This document shows, piece after piece, positions 9,452 to 17,126 of a stretch of DNA of 36,751 nucleotides (within the stretch, counting starts at the first letter, position 1; every line of letters begins with the position of its first letter). The DNA comes from a bacterium (GTDB lineage: Bacteria > Planctomycetota > UBA1135 > GCA-002686595): contig JAUHXY010000009.1 in assembly GCA_030426785.1 (NCBI GenBank), positions 1 through 36,751 of the forward strand. Reading direction: 5' to 3'. Under the pieces are notes generated by a model. That model was not told the DNA's origin. It did no database searches and saw only the letters and a program-made list of their open reading frames with translations. Both the position numbers and the translations under genes were made by a program.

Positions 9452-9505
9452 GGCCCCCGCAGCGTCGCGCCATCCGGGGTGGCGGTGCGGGGGCCTCCTC
9501 TTATT
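9452..9505 (+). terminator. Intrinsic terminator after protease 1
   Basis: GGCCCCCGCA (9452-9461) pairs perfectly with TGCGGGGGCC (9486-9495). An inner 5-bp stem CGCCA/TGGCG (9468-9472/9480-9484) closes the loop. A pyrimidine tail TCCTCTTATT follows. It lies 83 bp after the protease stop and before the converging sbtB end at 9545, so it may stop transcripts from both sides. Confidence 0.75.
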
Positions 9506-9544
9506 GAGAGCCTTGTCCGCTAGGGGTGCTCGTTGGGAACACGC

Positions 9545-9838
9545 TCAATGCTTGAGCCAATGGGCATCGCTGATCAGGCACATGCCCCCATGGCGCGCCA
9601 ACACCGGACGCAAGTCCGCGACGAGAGCGTCCAACGCGTTGGGTTCACACGTGGTGATGAACACGACGTTGGAGGCTACGCCGGTCAACTCGTCGTCGCG
9701 ACGCAAGCCACGATCCCCAGAGCCGGAAGCCCCGCGAATGCGCGTCCAGCCCTGCAGCCCATGCTGGGCGAGCAGGTCGGTGACCACTTCGCTCCTAGGA
9801 GCTTCGATCACAATCTCGAGGCGTTTGACCGGAATCAT
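9545..9838 (-). CDS. sbtB: PII-like signalling protein, SbtB type
   Basis: 97 residues from the ATG at 9838. A start at 9850 would add four residues, but 9838 gives an ATGA overlap with the stop of sbtA, typical of translational coupling. The sequence shows the ferredoxin-like PII pattern: an N-terminal strand (KRLEIVIEAP), helix and GLQGWT turn, a flexible Gly/Arg-rich T-loop region (GASGSGDRGL), then VVFITT and a final helix and strand. In cyanobacteria SbtB binds adenyl nucleotides and blocks or tunes the bicarbonate transporter SbtA. The neighbour supports the same role here. The C-terminal Cys pair (CGPxGC) of some SbtB proteins is absent, so no redox C-loop is expected. It is the last gene of purE-purK-sbtA-sbtB. 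Confidence 0.75.
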   Translation of the reverse strand: MIPVKRLEIVIEAPRSEVVTDLLAQHGLQGWTRIRGASGSGDRGLRRDDELTGVASNVVFITTCEPNALDALVADLRPVLARHGGMCLISDAHWLKH

Positions 9839-10818
9839 GAAACCCTCCAAAGGCTTTCGATCACGCTCATGTACAGGGGAATCCCCAGCGCGATGTTAAA
9901 GGGAAAGGTCACCGCCAGCGCCATGGGCAAGAAGATGCTGGGGTTGGACTGCGGCAAAGCGCCACGCACGGCAGCGGGCACCGCGATGTAACTGGCGGAG
10001 GCGCACAAAACGGTGAAAAGCAGGGCGTCCCCAGGCTGCAGCGACATGACCATCGCCAAGGGGATCGCCAGGGAGGCCAAAACCAAGGGCGCGATCAAGG
10101 CGAACAAAACCAACAGGAGGCCCGACTCTCGGAACGCGCTGAGGCGCCTCGCAGCGATCAATCCCATGTCCAACAGGAAAAGACACAGGACACCCTTGAA
10201 GGGTTCTTTGGCGAAAGGAGCGATGCTCACCCAGCCTTCTTTGCCCACGATGGCGCCGATGACGAGGGAGCCCAAGAGCAGAAACACCGAACCGTTGAGG
10301 AAGGACTCGCGCAGGAGCGGCCCGAGCGCGTGCGCGCCCTGTCCCGAAGATGAGGACTGGCCGGCCCGGCGCGCCAACACGACGGCGGCCAAAATCGCCG
10401 GGGACTCCATCAGGGCCATCGCAGCCACCATGGACCCGGACCATGCGATCGCGCGGTCGTCGAGGAAGCTGCATGCCGTGACGAAGGTCACCGCCGAAAT
10501 GGACCCGTAGGTGGCCCCGACCGCGGCAGCGTCCGAGATCCCAAGCCGCTTGCGCAGTAGGAAAAACACCGCGATCGGGACCAGGGCGCTCAATGCGACC
10601 CCAGCGATCAGGGGTTGAAAGGTCTGCCAATCGAGGCCGGCTTGCGACAACTCCACGCCCCCGTGCATGCCGATCGCAAACAGCAGGTACAAGGAGAGCG
10701 TGCGCGTCATCGCCTGGGGAAACTCCAAGTCCGAGCGCACCAGCGTCGCCACCATCCCCATCACGAAGAAGAGGATGGACGGGGTCATCAGGTTTTCCGA
10801 TACCGCCCCCCAATCCAT
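9835..10818 (-). CDS. sbtA: Sodium-dependent bicarbonate transporter, SbtA family
   Basis: 327 residues, almost entirely hydrophobic, with about ten membrane segments in two inverted halves and a hydrophilic central loop (RRAGQSSSSGQGAHA). Family signatures recognisable against cyanobacterial SbtA are GSISAVTFVTA in the first half and SNPSIFLPMALAVTFPF in the second; these are the pseudo-symmetric Na+/HCO3- binding segments. It should import bicarbonate with sodium across the inner membrane. The ATG (10818-10816) shares its A with the TGA of purK (TGATG), and its own TGA overlaps the sbtB start (ATGA). Co-translation with both neighbours is therefore likely. The purK neighbour uses bicarbonate as a substrate, which suggests the purpose of the operon. 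Confidence 0.85.
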   Translation of the reverse strand: MDWGAVSENLMTPSILFFVMGMVATLVRSDLEFPQAMTRTLSLYLLFAIGMHGGVELSQAGLDWQTFQPLIAGVALSALVPIAVFFLLRKRLGISDAAAVGATYGSISAVTFVTACSFLDDRAIAWSGSMVAAMALMESPAILAAVVLARRAGQSSSSGQGAHALGPLLRESFLNGSVFLLLGSLVIGAIVGKEGWVSIAPFAKEPFKGVLCLFLLDMGLIAARRLSAFRESGLLLVLFALIAPLVLASLAIPLAMVMSLQPGDALLFTVLCASASYIAVPAAVRGALPQSNPSIFLPMALAVTFPFNIALGIPLYMSVIESLWRVS

Positions 10819-11972
10819 CAGCGCACCCCCTTAGCCGCCGCCAACGAGTCGCGTGCGGCGAGCACGCGCCTTTCCGCCCCTTGCACGGAGGAATCGGTCA
10901 CCACCAGGTGACCCATTTTTCGTCCCGCGCGCGCCTGCCCCTTACCATACAGGTGGAGGTGCACCCCCGGATCCTGGAGCGCGGCGGCCCAGTTCGGCTC
11001 GCCGCCCTGCCACAGGTCGCCTAAGAGGTTCGCCATGGCCGCAGCGGGCACCTTGCGCTCGGTCGAGCCCAACGGCAAACCGCAGATCGCACGGACCTGT
11101 TGTTCGAACTGACAGCACGCGTGCGCATCGATGGTCAAGTGCCCCGAGTTGTGCGGCCGGGGAGCCAACTCGTTCACTAGCAGGCTGCCATCTCGTTGGA
11201 CGAAAAACTCGATGCACAGGACCCCGACCACTTCCAACTGGGTGAGGATCTGCCGAGCCATGTTGCAGGCGTCCGACAACACTGCCTCCGGCAACGGAGC
11301 GGGTGACAGCGAGACGTCGAGGATGTGATGGCGGTGGTGGTTCAAGCTGGGCTCGAACAAGGCGACCTGCCCGTCCAGCCCGCGGGCGCCGACCACCGAA
11401 ATCTCGCATTGGAAGTCGATGAATTCCTCGAGGACGGTGGGGCGTTGCCCTAACTCCGAGAAGGCGGCTTCGAGATCCGCAGCGCTCTCGACGCGACGTT
11501 GGCCCTTGCCGTCGTACCCCCAAGCGCACGATTTGAGGACCCCAGGAAAGCGCGCTTCTTGGGCGATCGCACCAAGATCCTCAGCGGACTCCACGAGATG
11601 AAACGGCGCGACCGGAATGCCCAAGGACCGCAGGGTTTGCTTCTCTCGGGCGCGGTTTTGCGTCGTATGCAACAGGGCGCCCGCCGGCCGAACCGGAGCC
11701 CACTCAGCCGCCGCTTCGAGGGTGGCCGAGGGGATGTTTTCGAACTCAATGGTCAGGACATCGCACGTTTGCGCAAAAGCGCGTACGGCATCTAAGTCGT
11801 CGTAGTCAGCGCGATGCACGCGCGAAGCGACCTCTCCGCAAGGGTGGCTTTCCTCGGGAGCGAAGACGCTCACCCGATAGCCCATGCGTAGGGCAGCCAG
11901 GGCAAACATGCGCCCAAGTTGCCCCCCTCCGAACATGCCCAGGGTCGCCCCCGGAAGTATGGGAGCGCTCAT
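10818..11972 (-). CDS. purK: 5-(carboxyamino)imidazole ribonucleotide synthase PurK
   Basis: 384 residues, an ATP-grasp enzyme. It makes N5-CAIR from AIR, ATP and bicarbonate in de novo purine synthesis. Visible signatures: the N-terminal nucleotide fold [17 protein letters not shown], the ATP-grasp lysine segment [13 protein letters not shown], the metal/ATP segment [13 protein letters not shown], and the C-terminal [15 protein letters not shown] typical of PurK. The start is the ATG at 11972, whose ATGA overlaps the purE stop. An upstream in-frame extension would run backwards through purE and is not credible. Length and motifs are normal, so it should be active. Confidence 0.96.
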   Translation of the reverse strand: MSAPILPGATLGMFGGGQLGRMFALAALRMGYRVSVFAPEESHPCGEVASRVHRADYDDLDAVRAFAQTCDVLTIEFENIPSATLEAAAEWAPVRPAGALLHTTQNRAREKQTLRSLGIPVAPFHLVESAEDLGAIAQEARFPGVLKSCAWGYDGKGQRRVESAADLEAAFSELGQRPTVLEEFIDFQCEISVVGARGLDGQVALFEPSLNHHRHHILDVSLSPAPLPEAVLSDACNMARQILTQLEVVGVLCIEFFVQRDGSLLVNELAPRPHNSGHLTIDAHACCQFEQQVRAICGLPLGSTERKVPAAAMANLLGDLWQGGEPNWAAALQDPGVHLHLYGKGQARAGRKMGHLVVTDSSVQGAERRVLAARDSLAAAKGVR

Positions 11973-12463
11973 TCCAGTTCCGAATTCAGTGCGGCGTCCC
12001 TCTGCTGATCGTGGAACGCTTGGAGGCGTGTCCGCAATTCCGCATCGCGCGTCGCCAGCAGGCGCACGGCGAACAGCGCGGCATTCTTGGCACCTGCCTC
12101 CCCGATGGCCATCGTGGCCACCGGCACGCCCCCCGGCATTTGCACGATCGACAGCAAGGAATCGACGCCTCGCAGAACGCGGCTTTCCACAGGGACCCCA
12201 ATCACAGGCAGCGGAGTCCATGCCGCCAACATGCCGGGCAGGTGGGCCGCCCCTCCCGCCCCGGCGATGATCGCTTGGATTCCCCGGCCTTGCGCTTCCT
12301 GTGCGAAGGACCGCAGGAGTTCAGGGGTGCGGTGGGCCGAGACGACCCGCGCCTCCCGAGGGACCTCGAAGTCATCGAGCAGCTCGGCAGCGTGGCGCAT
12401 GGTCGGCCAGTCCGACCGGCTACCCATCACAATGGCAACCTGGGGCGGCGGGTTGGGGTTCAT
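11969..12463 (-). CDS. purE: N5-carboxyaminoimidazole ribonucleotide mutase PurE (class I)
   Basis: 164 residues from the ATG at 12463. It converts N5-CAIR, the unstable product of PurK, to CAIR. Motifs: [10 protein letters not shown] near the N-terminus, VSAHRTPE (the active-site His), [11 protein letters not shown] and [11 protein letters not shown]. The presence of PurK shows it is the mutase (class I) and not the direct AIR carboxylase. A longer frame begins at 12550, but its extra 29 residues are Pro/Arg-rich and unlike the family. It is the first gene of the purE-purK-sbtA-sbtB operon, and its 4-base overlap with purK suggests coupling. Confidence 0.95.
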   Translation of the reverse strand: MNPNPPPQVAIVMGSRSDWPTMRHAAELLDDFEVPREARVVSAHRTPELLRSFAQEAQGRGIQAIIAGAGGAAHLPGMLAAWTPLPVIGVPVESRVLRGVDSLLSIVQMPGGVPVATMAIGEAGAKNAALFAVRLLATRDAELRTRLQAFHDQQRDAALNSELE

Positions 12464-12770
12464 CGGGGCTGGGGGCTCGGGTTTTGGTCTGGGGCGCACG
12501 CGAGGGCTCGGAAACGTAAGGCACGGTCGATGGCCGGAAAAGCAAACCATGCAAAAACCGCTTGGAGCTGCGTTGAGGAACGGGTCGAGCCCCTTTCTTG
12601 ACCATGCAGTCCACTATCCTCCGTGCGTCCTTGGAATGACTCCCATTTCTCGGCTCGCACGGCCCCCTCAACATTTTCGGCCTTTTCTTGAGAGGATTTT
12701 CGGGCGCTTTCCGCGGTCAGGATAGAGGGTCGATTTCCGACCCGCCCTACCTCTGCCATTCCATCCAGAC
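12464..12770. promoter_or_regulatory. Divergent promoter region of purE operon and protease 2
   Basis: No convincing gene in 307 bp. It separates the start of the purE operon (minus) from the second protease (plus), so it should contain both promoters. The stretch 12670-12710 is T-rich compared with its surroundings. No clear -35/-10 pair, purine-type riboswitch core or PurR-like palindrome was found by eye. Confidence 0.4.
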
Positions 12771-15700
12771 ATGAAACCTCTCGCTACCGCCCCGTTCGTC
12801 GGGGTTCTCTCCCTCGCCGCGATGGCCTGGGCGCAAGAAGGCTCGGAGCCGAATCCGCCCACGCCGATCAAGAGCGTCACCCCCATCACCACCTCCACCC
12901 AGGACCCGGCCCAAGAACGACCGACCCGCCCCGACCAACCCTTCGGGGAGGCGGAAGCGGAAATCGTCCCCGGCAAGCCCTCGGACAGCGTTCCGCTTCC
13001 CAACGTGGCGGTCACCGAAACCGGTCCCGATGGCGACCGCATCGTCACCCCGGCGAGCGGCAACCCCTACTTCCTTTCCTTCGTGGCCGGACCCTACAGC
13101 CCGCCCGAATCGGAACTGGTTGACCCGAACATGTTGGTCCAACGGTCTTGGACCGACCTGCGGCCGACCAACCACACCTACGGCATGGTGATGTTCCAAA
13201 AGCGCATCACCGAGGAGCGTCTCAACACCCTGAAAGGCATGGGTTGCCGGGTGCTGGAGTTCCACCCCCACTACGCGGTGAAAGTAGCGATCCCCGAAAA
13301 CCGCATTCTGGATGTGTCGACGCTGGACTTTGTGCGCTGGGTGGGGCAACCGCGCGAATGGCAAAAGATCCACACGGCTTTGTCCGTGGATCTGGAAGAT
13401 TTGGCGGACAACGATGCGATCGAGATTTACCTCTCAGTTTTTGAGTCCGATCTGAATGAAGACTCCACCTTCACCCCCTTTGGCTCCGTGACCCACATCG
13501 GCCCGGGCATCGAAGGGGAAATCGCCTACGAAGGGGAAGACGATCCCCGCTCGAAAATTGTGCAGTCCAACGGTTGGATGCAGCAGGCGCTCGAAGCCCG
13601 AGGCGTGACCATCCACGAGTATCGCCCGGACATTCACACATTCCGGGCTACCATCACGAAGGCGCAATTGGCGGACTTGACACCGCTCGACTTCGTGCAA
13701 TTCATCGAACCGGTTCCCACCGACGGCGTGTTCGCCACGCCGATCCACGATGAGTCGATCCCGATGGTCTTCGGGGACGTGACCCGTGCCTCCTGGGACG
13801 GCTCAGCCAACTCGCGCGCTTCGGTCGGTATCGTCGACTCGGGCGTGGAGAATGCCCACCAGGACATTTCCGGCATCTTCGGATGGGGTTGGAACTGCAC
13901 CACCGAAACGTCTGCGTGGAACGACACCGAGAATGGCACCAACGGGCACGGAACCCACGTGACCGGCACCATCCTCGGCGATGGATCCGTAGAAGCGGAT
14001 CACACGGGCATGGCGCCTGGCGTGGCTCGCTTTAGCTCGAACTACAGCTACTACAACTACCGCAAGTACCCCAGCCCGTGTTCGGTGGGTTTGAGCAGCA
14101 TCACCAGCACCATGTCCACCCCGGTGGGCTCTGGGGTGATCCCGCACGCCGTCAACAACTCCTGGGGTTCTTGGTTCACCAACGGCACCTTCCCGAGCGG
14201 AACGGAAGCCGATGCGCGTACCGTGGACAACGTGGTCTACAACGAAGGCCAAGCCTGGGTGTTCTCGACGGGCAACTTCTCGACCCGCAACATCTCGATC
14301 CAATCCGCCGCCAAGAACTCCATCGGCGTCGGCAGCATCGTGGACTACGACGAGTCCTCGGTCGGCACGGTCGGTGATGTTTGGTCGAGTTCCGGTGCGG
14401 GACCGACGGCGGACGGCCGTTTCAAGCCGAACGTGGTCGCTCCGGGTCGCTGGGTGAGCAGTGCGCTCGCGAACAACAACACGGGCTATGCCGCCTACAA
14501 CGGTACCTCGATGGCCTCCCCCCATGTGACGGGACTCATCGCTCAGTTGGTGGACCACCACGCCTTCTTCGACGGCTACTTGGCCCATCGCTTGAACGCG
14601 CACCTGATGGCGACCGCTACCGCTCGCGACGACGCGGCCATCCGCACGCCGAGCAGCGCTGTGGGTAGTCACCTCAACACGCAAGGTGCCGGTCGGATCA
14701 ACTCCTACCGGGCCCACAACGCGAACTCCAACTGGGGTTGGTTGAGCTGGTCCTACACGCAAGGTAGCGGCCAGTTCGCCGGCGCGAACTTCACCTTGCC
14801 CGCCAACACCACCCGCTTGGTGGCGGTGATGCACTACACCGAAGCGGCCGCTTCCTCCGGAGCCGGCCAAGCGCTGGTCAACGATTTCGACTTCACCCTG
14901 GACCAACCCCCCATCGACCCGGGCAACGACACCGGCGAGTGGTTCGCCCAGCACAGCTCCGTGGACAACACCGAGATTCGCGTGCTGACCAACCCGCTCG
15001 AAGGGGAATGGCGCTGGAAGATCCACCCGGACTCCACCAGCAGCTCGGTCCTCGTCGGCGTCACCATCCTGTGGCACGTCGGCGACACCACCCCGACCGC
15101 GAACGTGAGCTTGTCCGCTTCGGACAGCTACGTGCAAGTGGGCGAAGTCTTTGAAGTGACCGCCACGGTCGACCCCAACGACCAACTCGCCTCGGCGGTG
15201 CTGGTCGATCTGGGCGGCTCGATGTCGTACGACGGTCGTTCGCGCACCCTCGGCGATGGCATCGTGTCGGACCTGTCGCAAAGTGGCAACTCCACCGACA
15301 AGATCACCCTCGGCGATGTGTATGAATTCCTGCCCCGCTCGGGTTCCTGGGACATTCACTACAACTCCCAAGGCGTGAAGACCATCAGCCTGAGCGCTAC
15401 CTCGGACAACATGGTCAATGACACCGACTCCATCCAGGTGACGGTCGACAGCACGCAACCCACCGCGGTGAGCAACCTGACGTCTCCGAGCCACACCCTC
15501 AACCAGTGGAGCAACGACCCCACCATCCAGTGGACCTGGACGGCGGCGAGCGATGCCCTTTCCGGTTTGCAGGGTTACGGCATCTTCGAGAGCACGACGG
15601 GCGGCGAACCCGGCAATTTCTTGGATATCGGCACCGTGACCTCCTACACGAGCGCTGCCTATGCGAGCTCGACCTCGGGTCGTTACTTCGCCATCAAGTC

Positions 15701-16487
15701 CGTGGACAACGCGGACAACTGGGATACCGATTGGGAAGTCGATGGACCCTACTTCATCGATACCGTCAACCCGGGCATTCCGGCCTACGTCGACTCGACG
15801 GTTCCCCAAGGCGCGTCCACTTGTGAAGATGCCTTCACGGTCCAATGGTCGGTCCCGACGGACATCCACTCCGGAGTGGCAGGCTACTCGCTTGCAGTGA
15901 CGAGCTCCCCGGGCACGATCCCGAACGCCTCCATCGACGTGGCAGTTCCTCAATCGATGCTCAACTTGGTTCCTGGCACTTGGTACTACCACGTGCGCGC
16001 GGTCGACAACGCCGGGAACGTGGGAGACACGGCCCACTTCGGACCTTTCATTCGGACTGCGGACTGTGGAACTCCGTTCTGCAACCCCGGCAACCCGAAC
16101 TCGACGGGCTTCCCCGCGAACCTGTACATCACGGGTAGCGATATCGCTTCGGCCAACGACCTGACCCTCAACGCCGAGGGCATGCCGTTGAACAACTTCG
16201 GGTACTTCATCTGTGGAACCGCGCAAGGTCCGCCGATCACCCCTCCGGGTAGCCAAGGTGTCTTCTGCTTGGGCGGAGCCTTCGGGCGCTTCAACGCGAT
16301 CCCGCAGATCAAGTTCACCGGCGCGACCGGGACCTTCGATCTGACGATCGACTTGACGAGCATGCCGACCAACCCGACCCAGGCGGTGATGGCCGGTCAA
16401 TCTTGGAGCTTCCAGGCTTGGCACCGGGACCAAAACCCCTTCAACACCTCGAACTTCACCAACGGGGTCACCGTGACCTTCAAGTGA
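12771..16487 (+). CDS. Secreted S8 (subtilisin-family) serine protease, paralogue 2
   Basis: 1238 residues, with the same architecture as the protease at 5638. It has a signal peptide (GVLSLAAMAWAQ), a Pro/Thr-rich linker, a propeptide-like part with two similar modules (~135-325), and an S8 domain with Asp356 (IVDSG), His393 (GHGTHVTG), oxyanion Asn502 (STGNFS) and Ser580 (GTSMASPHVTG). A beta region, two Ig/FN3-like repeats and the shared C-terminal ~130-residue domain follow. All catalytic residues are present. The catalytic regions of the two paralogues look roughly two-thirds identical by eye, but the terminal domains differ at only about 16 of ~132 positions, and the last 25-30 residues are identical. 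The ATG at 12771 fits the signal peptide well; no strong ribosome-binding site is visible. A terminator follows at 16549. Confidence 0.94.
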   Translation: MKPLATAPFVGVLSLAAMAWAQEGSEPNPPTPIKSVTPITTSTQDPAQERPTRPDQPFGEAEAEIVPGKPSDSVPLPNVAVTETGPDGDRIVTPASGNPYFLSFVAGPYSPPESELVDPNMLVQRSWTDLRPTNHTYGMVMFQKRITEERLNTLKGMGCRVLEFHPHYAVKVAIPENRILDVSTLDFVRWVGQPREWQKIHTALSVDLEDLADNDAIEIYLSVFESDLNEDSTFTPFGSVTHIGPGIEGEIAYEGEDDPRSKIVQSNGWMQQALEARGVTIHEYRPDIHTFRATITKAQLADLTPLDFVQFIEPVPTDGVFATPIHDESIPMVFGDVTRASWDGSANSRASVGIVDSGVENAHQDISGIFGWGWNCTTETSAWNDTENGTNGHGTHVTGTILGDGSVEADHTGMAPGVARFSSNYSYYNYRKYPSPCSVGLSSITSTMSTPVGSGVIPHAVNNSWGSWFTNGTFPSGTEADARTVDNVVYNEGQAWVFSTGNFSTRNISIQSAAKNSIGVGSIVDYDESSVGTVGDVWSSSGAGPTADGRFKPNVVAPGRWVSSALANNNTGYAAYNGTSMASPHVTGLIAQLVDHHAFFDGYLAHRLNAHLMATATARDDAAIRTPSSAVGSHLNTQGAGRINSYRAHNANSNWGWLSWSYTQGSGQFAGANFTLPANTTRLVAVMHYTEAAASSGAGQALVNDFDFTLDQPPIDPGNDTGEWFAQHSSVDNTEIRVLTNPLEGEWRWKIHPDSTSSSVLVGVTILWHVGDTTPTANVSLSASDSYVQVGEVFEVTATVDPNDQLASAVLVDLGGSMSYDGRSRTLGDGIVSDLSQSGNSTDKITLGDVYEFLPRSGSWDIHYNSQGVKTISLSATSDNMVNDTDSIQVTVDSTQPTAVSNLTSPSHTLNQWSNDPTIQWTWTAASDALSGLQGYGIFESTTGGEPGNFLDIGTVTSYTSAAYASSTSGRYFAIKSVDNADNWDTDWEVDGPYFIDTVNPGIPAYVDSTVPQGASTCEDAFTVQWSVPTDIHSGVAGYSLAVTSSPGTIPNASIDVAVPQSMLNLVPGTWYYHVRAVDNAGNVGDTAHFGPFIRTADCGTPFCNPGNPNSTGFPANLYITGSDIASANDLTLNAEGMPLNNFGYFICGTAQGPPITPPGSQGVFCLGGAFGRFNAIPQIKFTGATGTFDLTIDLTSMPTNPTQAVMAGQSWSFQAWHRDQNPFNTSNFTNGVTVTFK

Positions 16488-16548
16488 TGCTTCGTTCTTA
16501 GTCGAGCGGCCAACAACCTGGTTCTTCAGGTGCGGCGCCGCTCGCCGC

Positions 16549-16600
16549 GCGCCCTCGCTCCCCCTCCCTGGAGGTCAGAGCGAGGGCGCCTCCATTCTCG
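16549..16600 (+). terminator. Intrinsic terminator after protease 2
   Basis: A perfect 12-bp inverted repeat, GCGCCCTCGCTC (16549-16560) with GAGCGAGGGCGC (16578-16589), is followed by a pyrimidine-rich tail (CTCCATTCTC). It stands 62 bp after the protease stop, in the same relative place as the terminator of paralogue 1. Confidence 0.7.
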
Positions 16601-16689
16601 GTAGGTCGAAGCCCCCGAAAGTGAACGACCAGGGACCGGAAGGGCCCCTGCCGGCGGTTGCGGGCATCTCTCAAAAAAAAACAAGGAAA

Positions 16690-16795
16690 ACTGAGGCCTC
16701 GATGCCTCGCTTTGCGCATGTACGTGTGCTGGAGGACTTGCGTTCTCCAAAGGCGGGTGGCGTATCTTGGCAGGGCGTCGTCCGCCTTCTTTTTG
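16690..16795 (+). ncRNA. Candidate small RNA made of four hairpins ending in a T-run
   Basis: Four stems follow one another: GAGGC/GCCTC (16693-16708), GCGCA/TGTGC with one wobble (16714-16729), GGAGGAC/GTTCTCC with a TTGC loop and one G-T pair (16731-16748), and AAGGCGG/CCGCCTT (16750-16756/16782-16788). The last is followed by CTTTTT, as in an intrinsic terminator. An A-rich tract precedes the set. No reading frame here looks coding. It is not a known RNA class that I recognise. It lies beyond the protease 2 terminator, so its own promoter would be needed. Confidence 0.4.
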
Positions 16796-16800
16796 TCTCC

Positions 16801-17059
16801 ACACAACCGTGCGCGGGGCGGCTCTTCTCCACCGGCTCCCAAGAGCGCGCCCGCGGTTTCGAGCCCCCAGGTCTCGTTGGGCTCGTCCAATTTCTTGGAC
16901 AATCCTGGGGGGCGAGAGGGCCTGGATTGCGCTGAAGGTGTTGGCGGGAGAGATTTCCGACCTACCCGGTGGCTCGCCAAGTTCCTCGGGCTCTCAGATC
17001 GGCCCTTCGCCAAGGATTGGATAGAAGCGCCCCCCGCAGCGATGCGGGGGGCTTTTTTT
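16801..17059 (+). ncRNA. Candidate structured RNA with long-range closing stem and terminator
   Basis: Successive structures: a 14-bp hairpin with two single-base bulges (16812-16855), GAGCCC/GGGCTC (16861-16884), and GTCCAA/TTGGAC with a TTTC loop (16885-16900). A long-range stem then joins 16901-16922 (AATCCT plus GGCGAGAGGGCC) to 17001-17018 (GGCCCTTCGCC plus AGGATT), about 17 pairs with one bulged A and a small internal loop. Inside it TTGGCG (16941-16946) pairs with CGCCAA (16975-16980), leaving an open bubble of roughly 18 and 20 bases. A strong terminator closes the unit. Closing stem, central bubble and apical stem recall 6S RNA, but I cannot identify conserved 6S sequence. tmRNA, RNase P and SRP RNA signatures are absent. 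Confidence 0.4.
17029..17059 (+). terminator. Textbook rho-independent terminator
   Basis: GCCCCCCGCA (17029-17038) pairs with TGCGGGGGGC (17043-17052) around a GCGA tetraloop, followed by seven T (17053-17059). It is the clearest terminator in the window, yet no plus-strand gene lies within 540 bp upstream. This is the main reason to suspect a non-coding transcript here. Confidence 0.9.
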
Positions 17060-17100
17060 GGCGTTCTCGGTTCAGGCGGGTGGCGATACCGCCAGCCAAC

Positions 17101-17117
17101 GGGGAAGGCCCTTCCCC
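17101..17117 (-). terminator. Palindromic hairpin just after the sigma54 activator gene
   Basis: The 17 bases 17101-17117 form a near-perfect dyad (GGGGAAGG, C, CCTTCCCC), starting 10 bases past the activator stop codon on the minus strand. There is no T-run, so termination is only a guess. Confidence 0.35.
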
Positions 17118-17126
17118 GGGATCGGG

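Noticed and set aside
12464-12550. N-terminal extension of PurE to an ATG at 12550
   Set aside because: The extra 29 residues are Pro/Arg-rich and not part of the compact PurE fold, which starts normally at 12463.
12732-12742. Shared 11-mer GATTTCCGACC at 12732 and 16952 as a common regulatory site
   Set aside because: In about 37 kb many 11-mers recur by chance; there is no wider similarity around the two places.
13803-16433. An 876-codon open frame on the minus strand opposite protease 2
   Set aside because: It is antisense to a gene with a full catalytic triad and signal peptide. Its protein is a low-complexity mix of Arg, Gly, Val and His without any domain; GC-rich codon bias keeps the opposite strand open.
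16621-16660. SRP RNA core, suggested by ACCGGAAGGG
   Set aside because: The conserved GGAAGCAG part of the SRP apical loop is missing; only a few bases match.
16850-16885. tRNA T-arm-like sequence (GGTTTCGAGCC)
   Set aside because: The loop has the wrong spacing, and no acceptor or anticodon stem can be formed around it.
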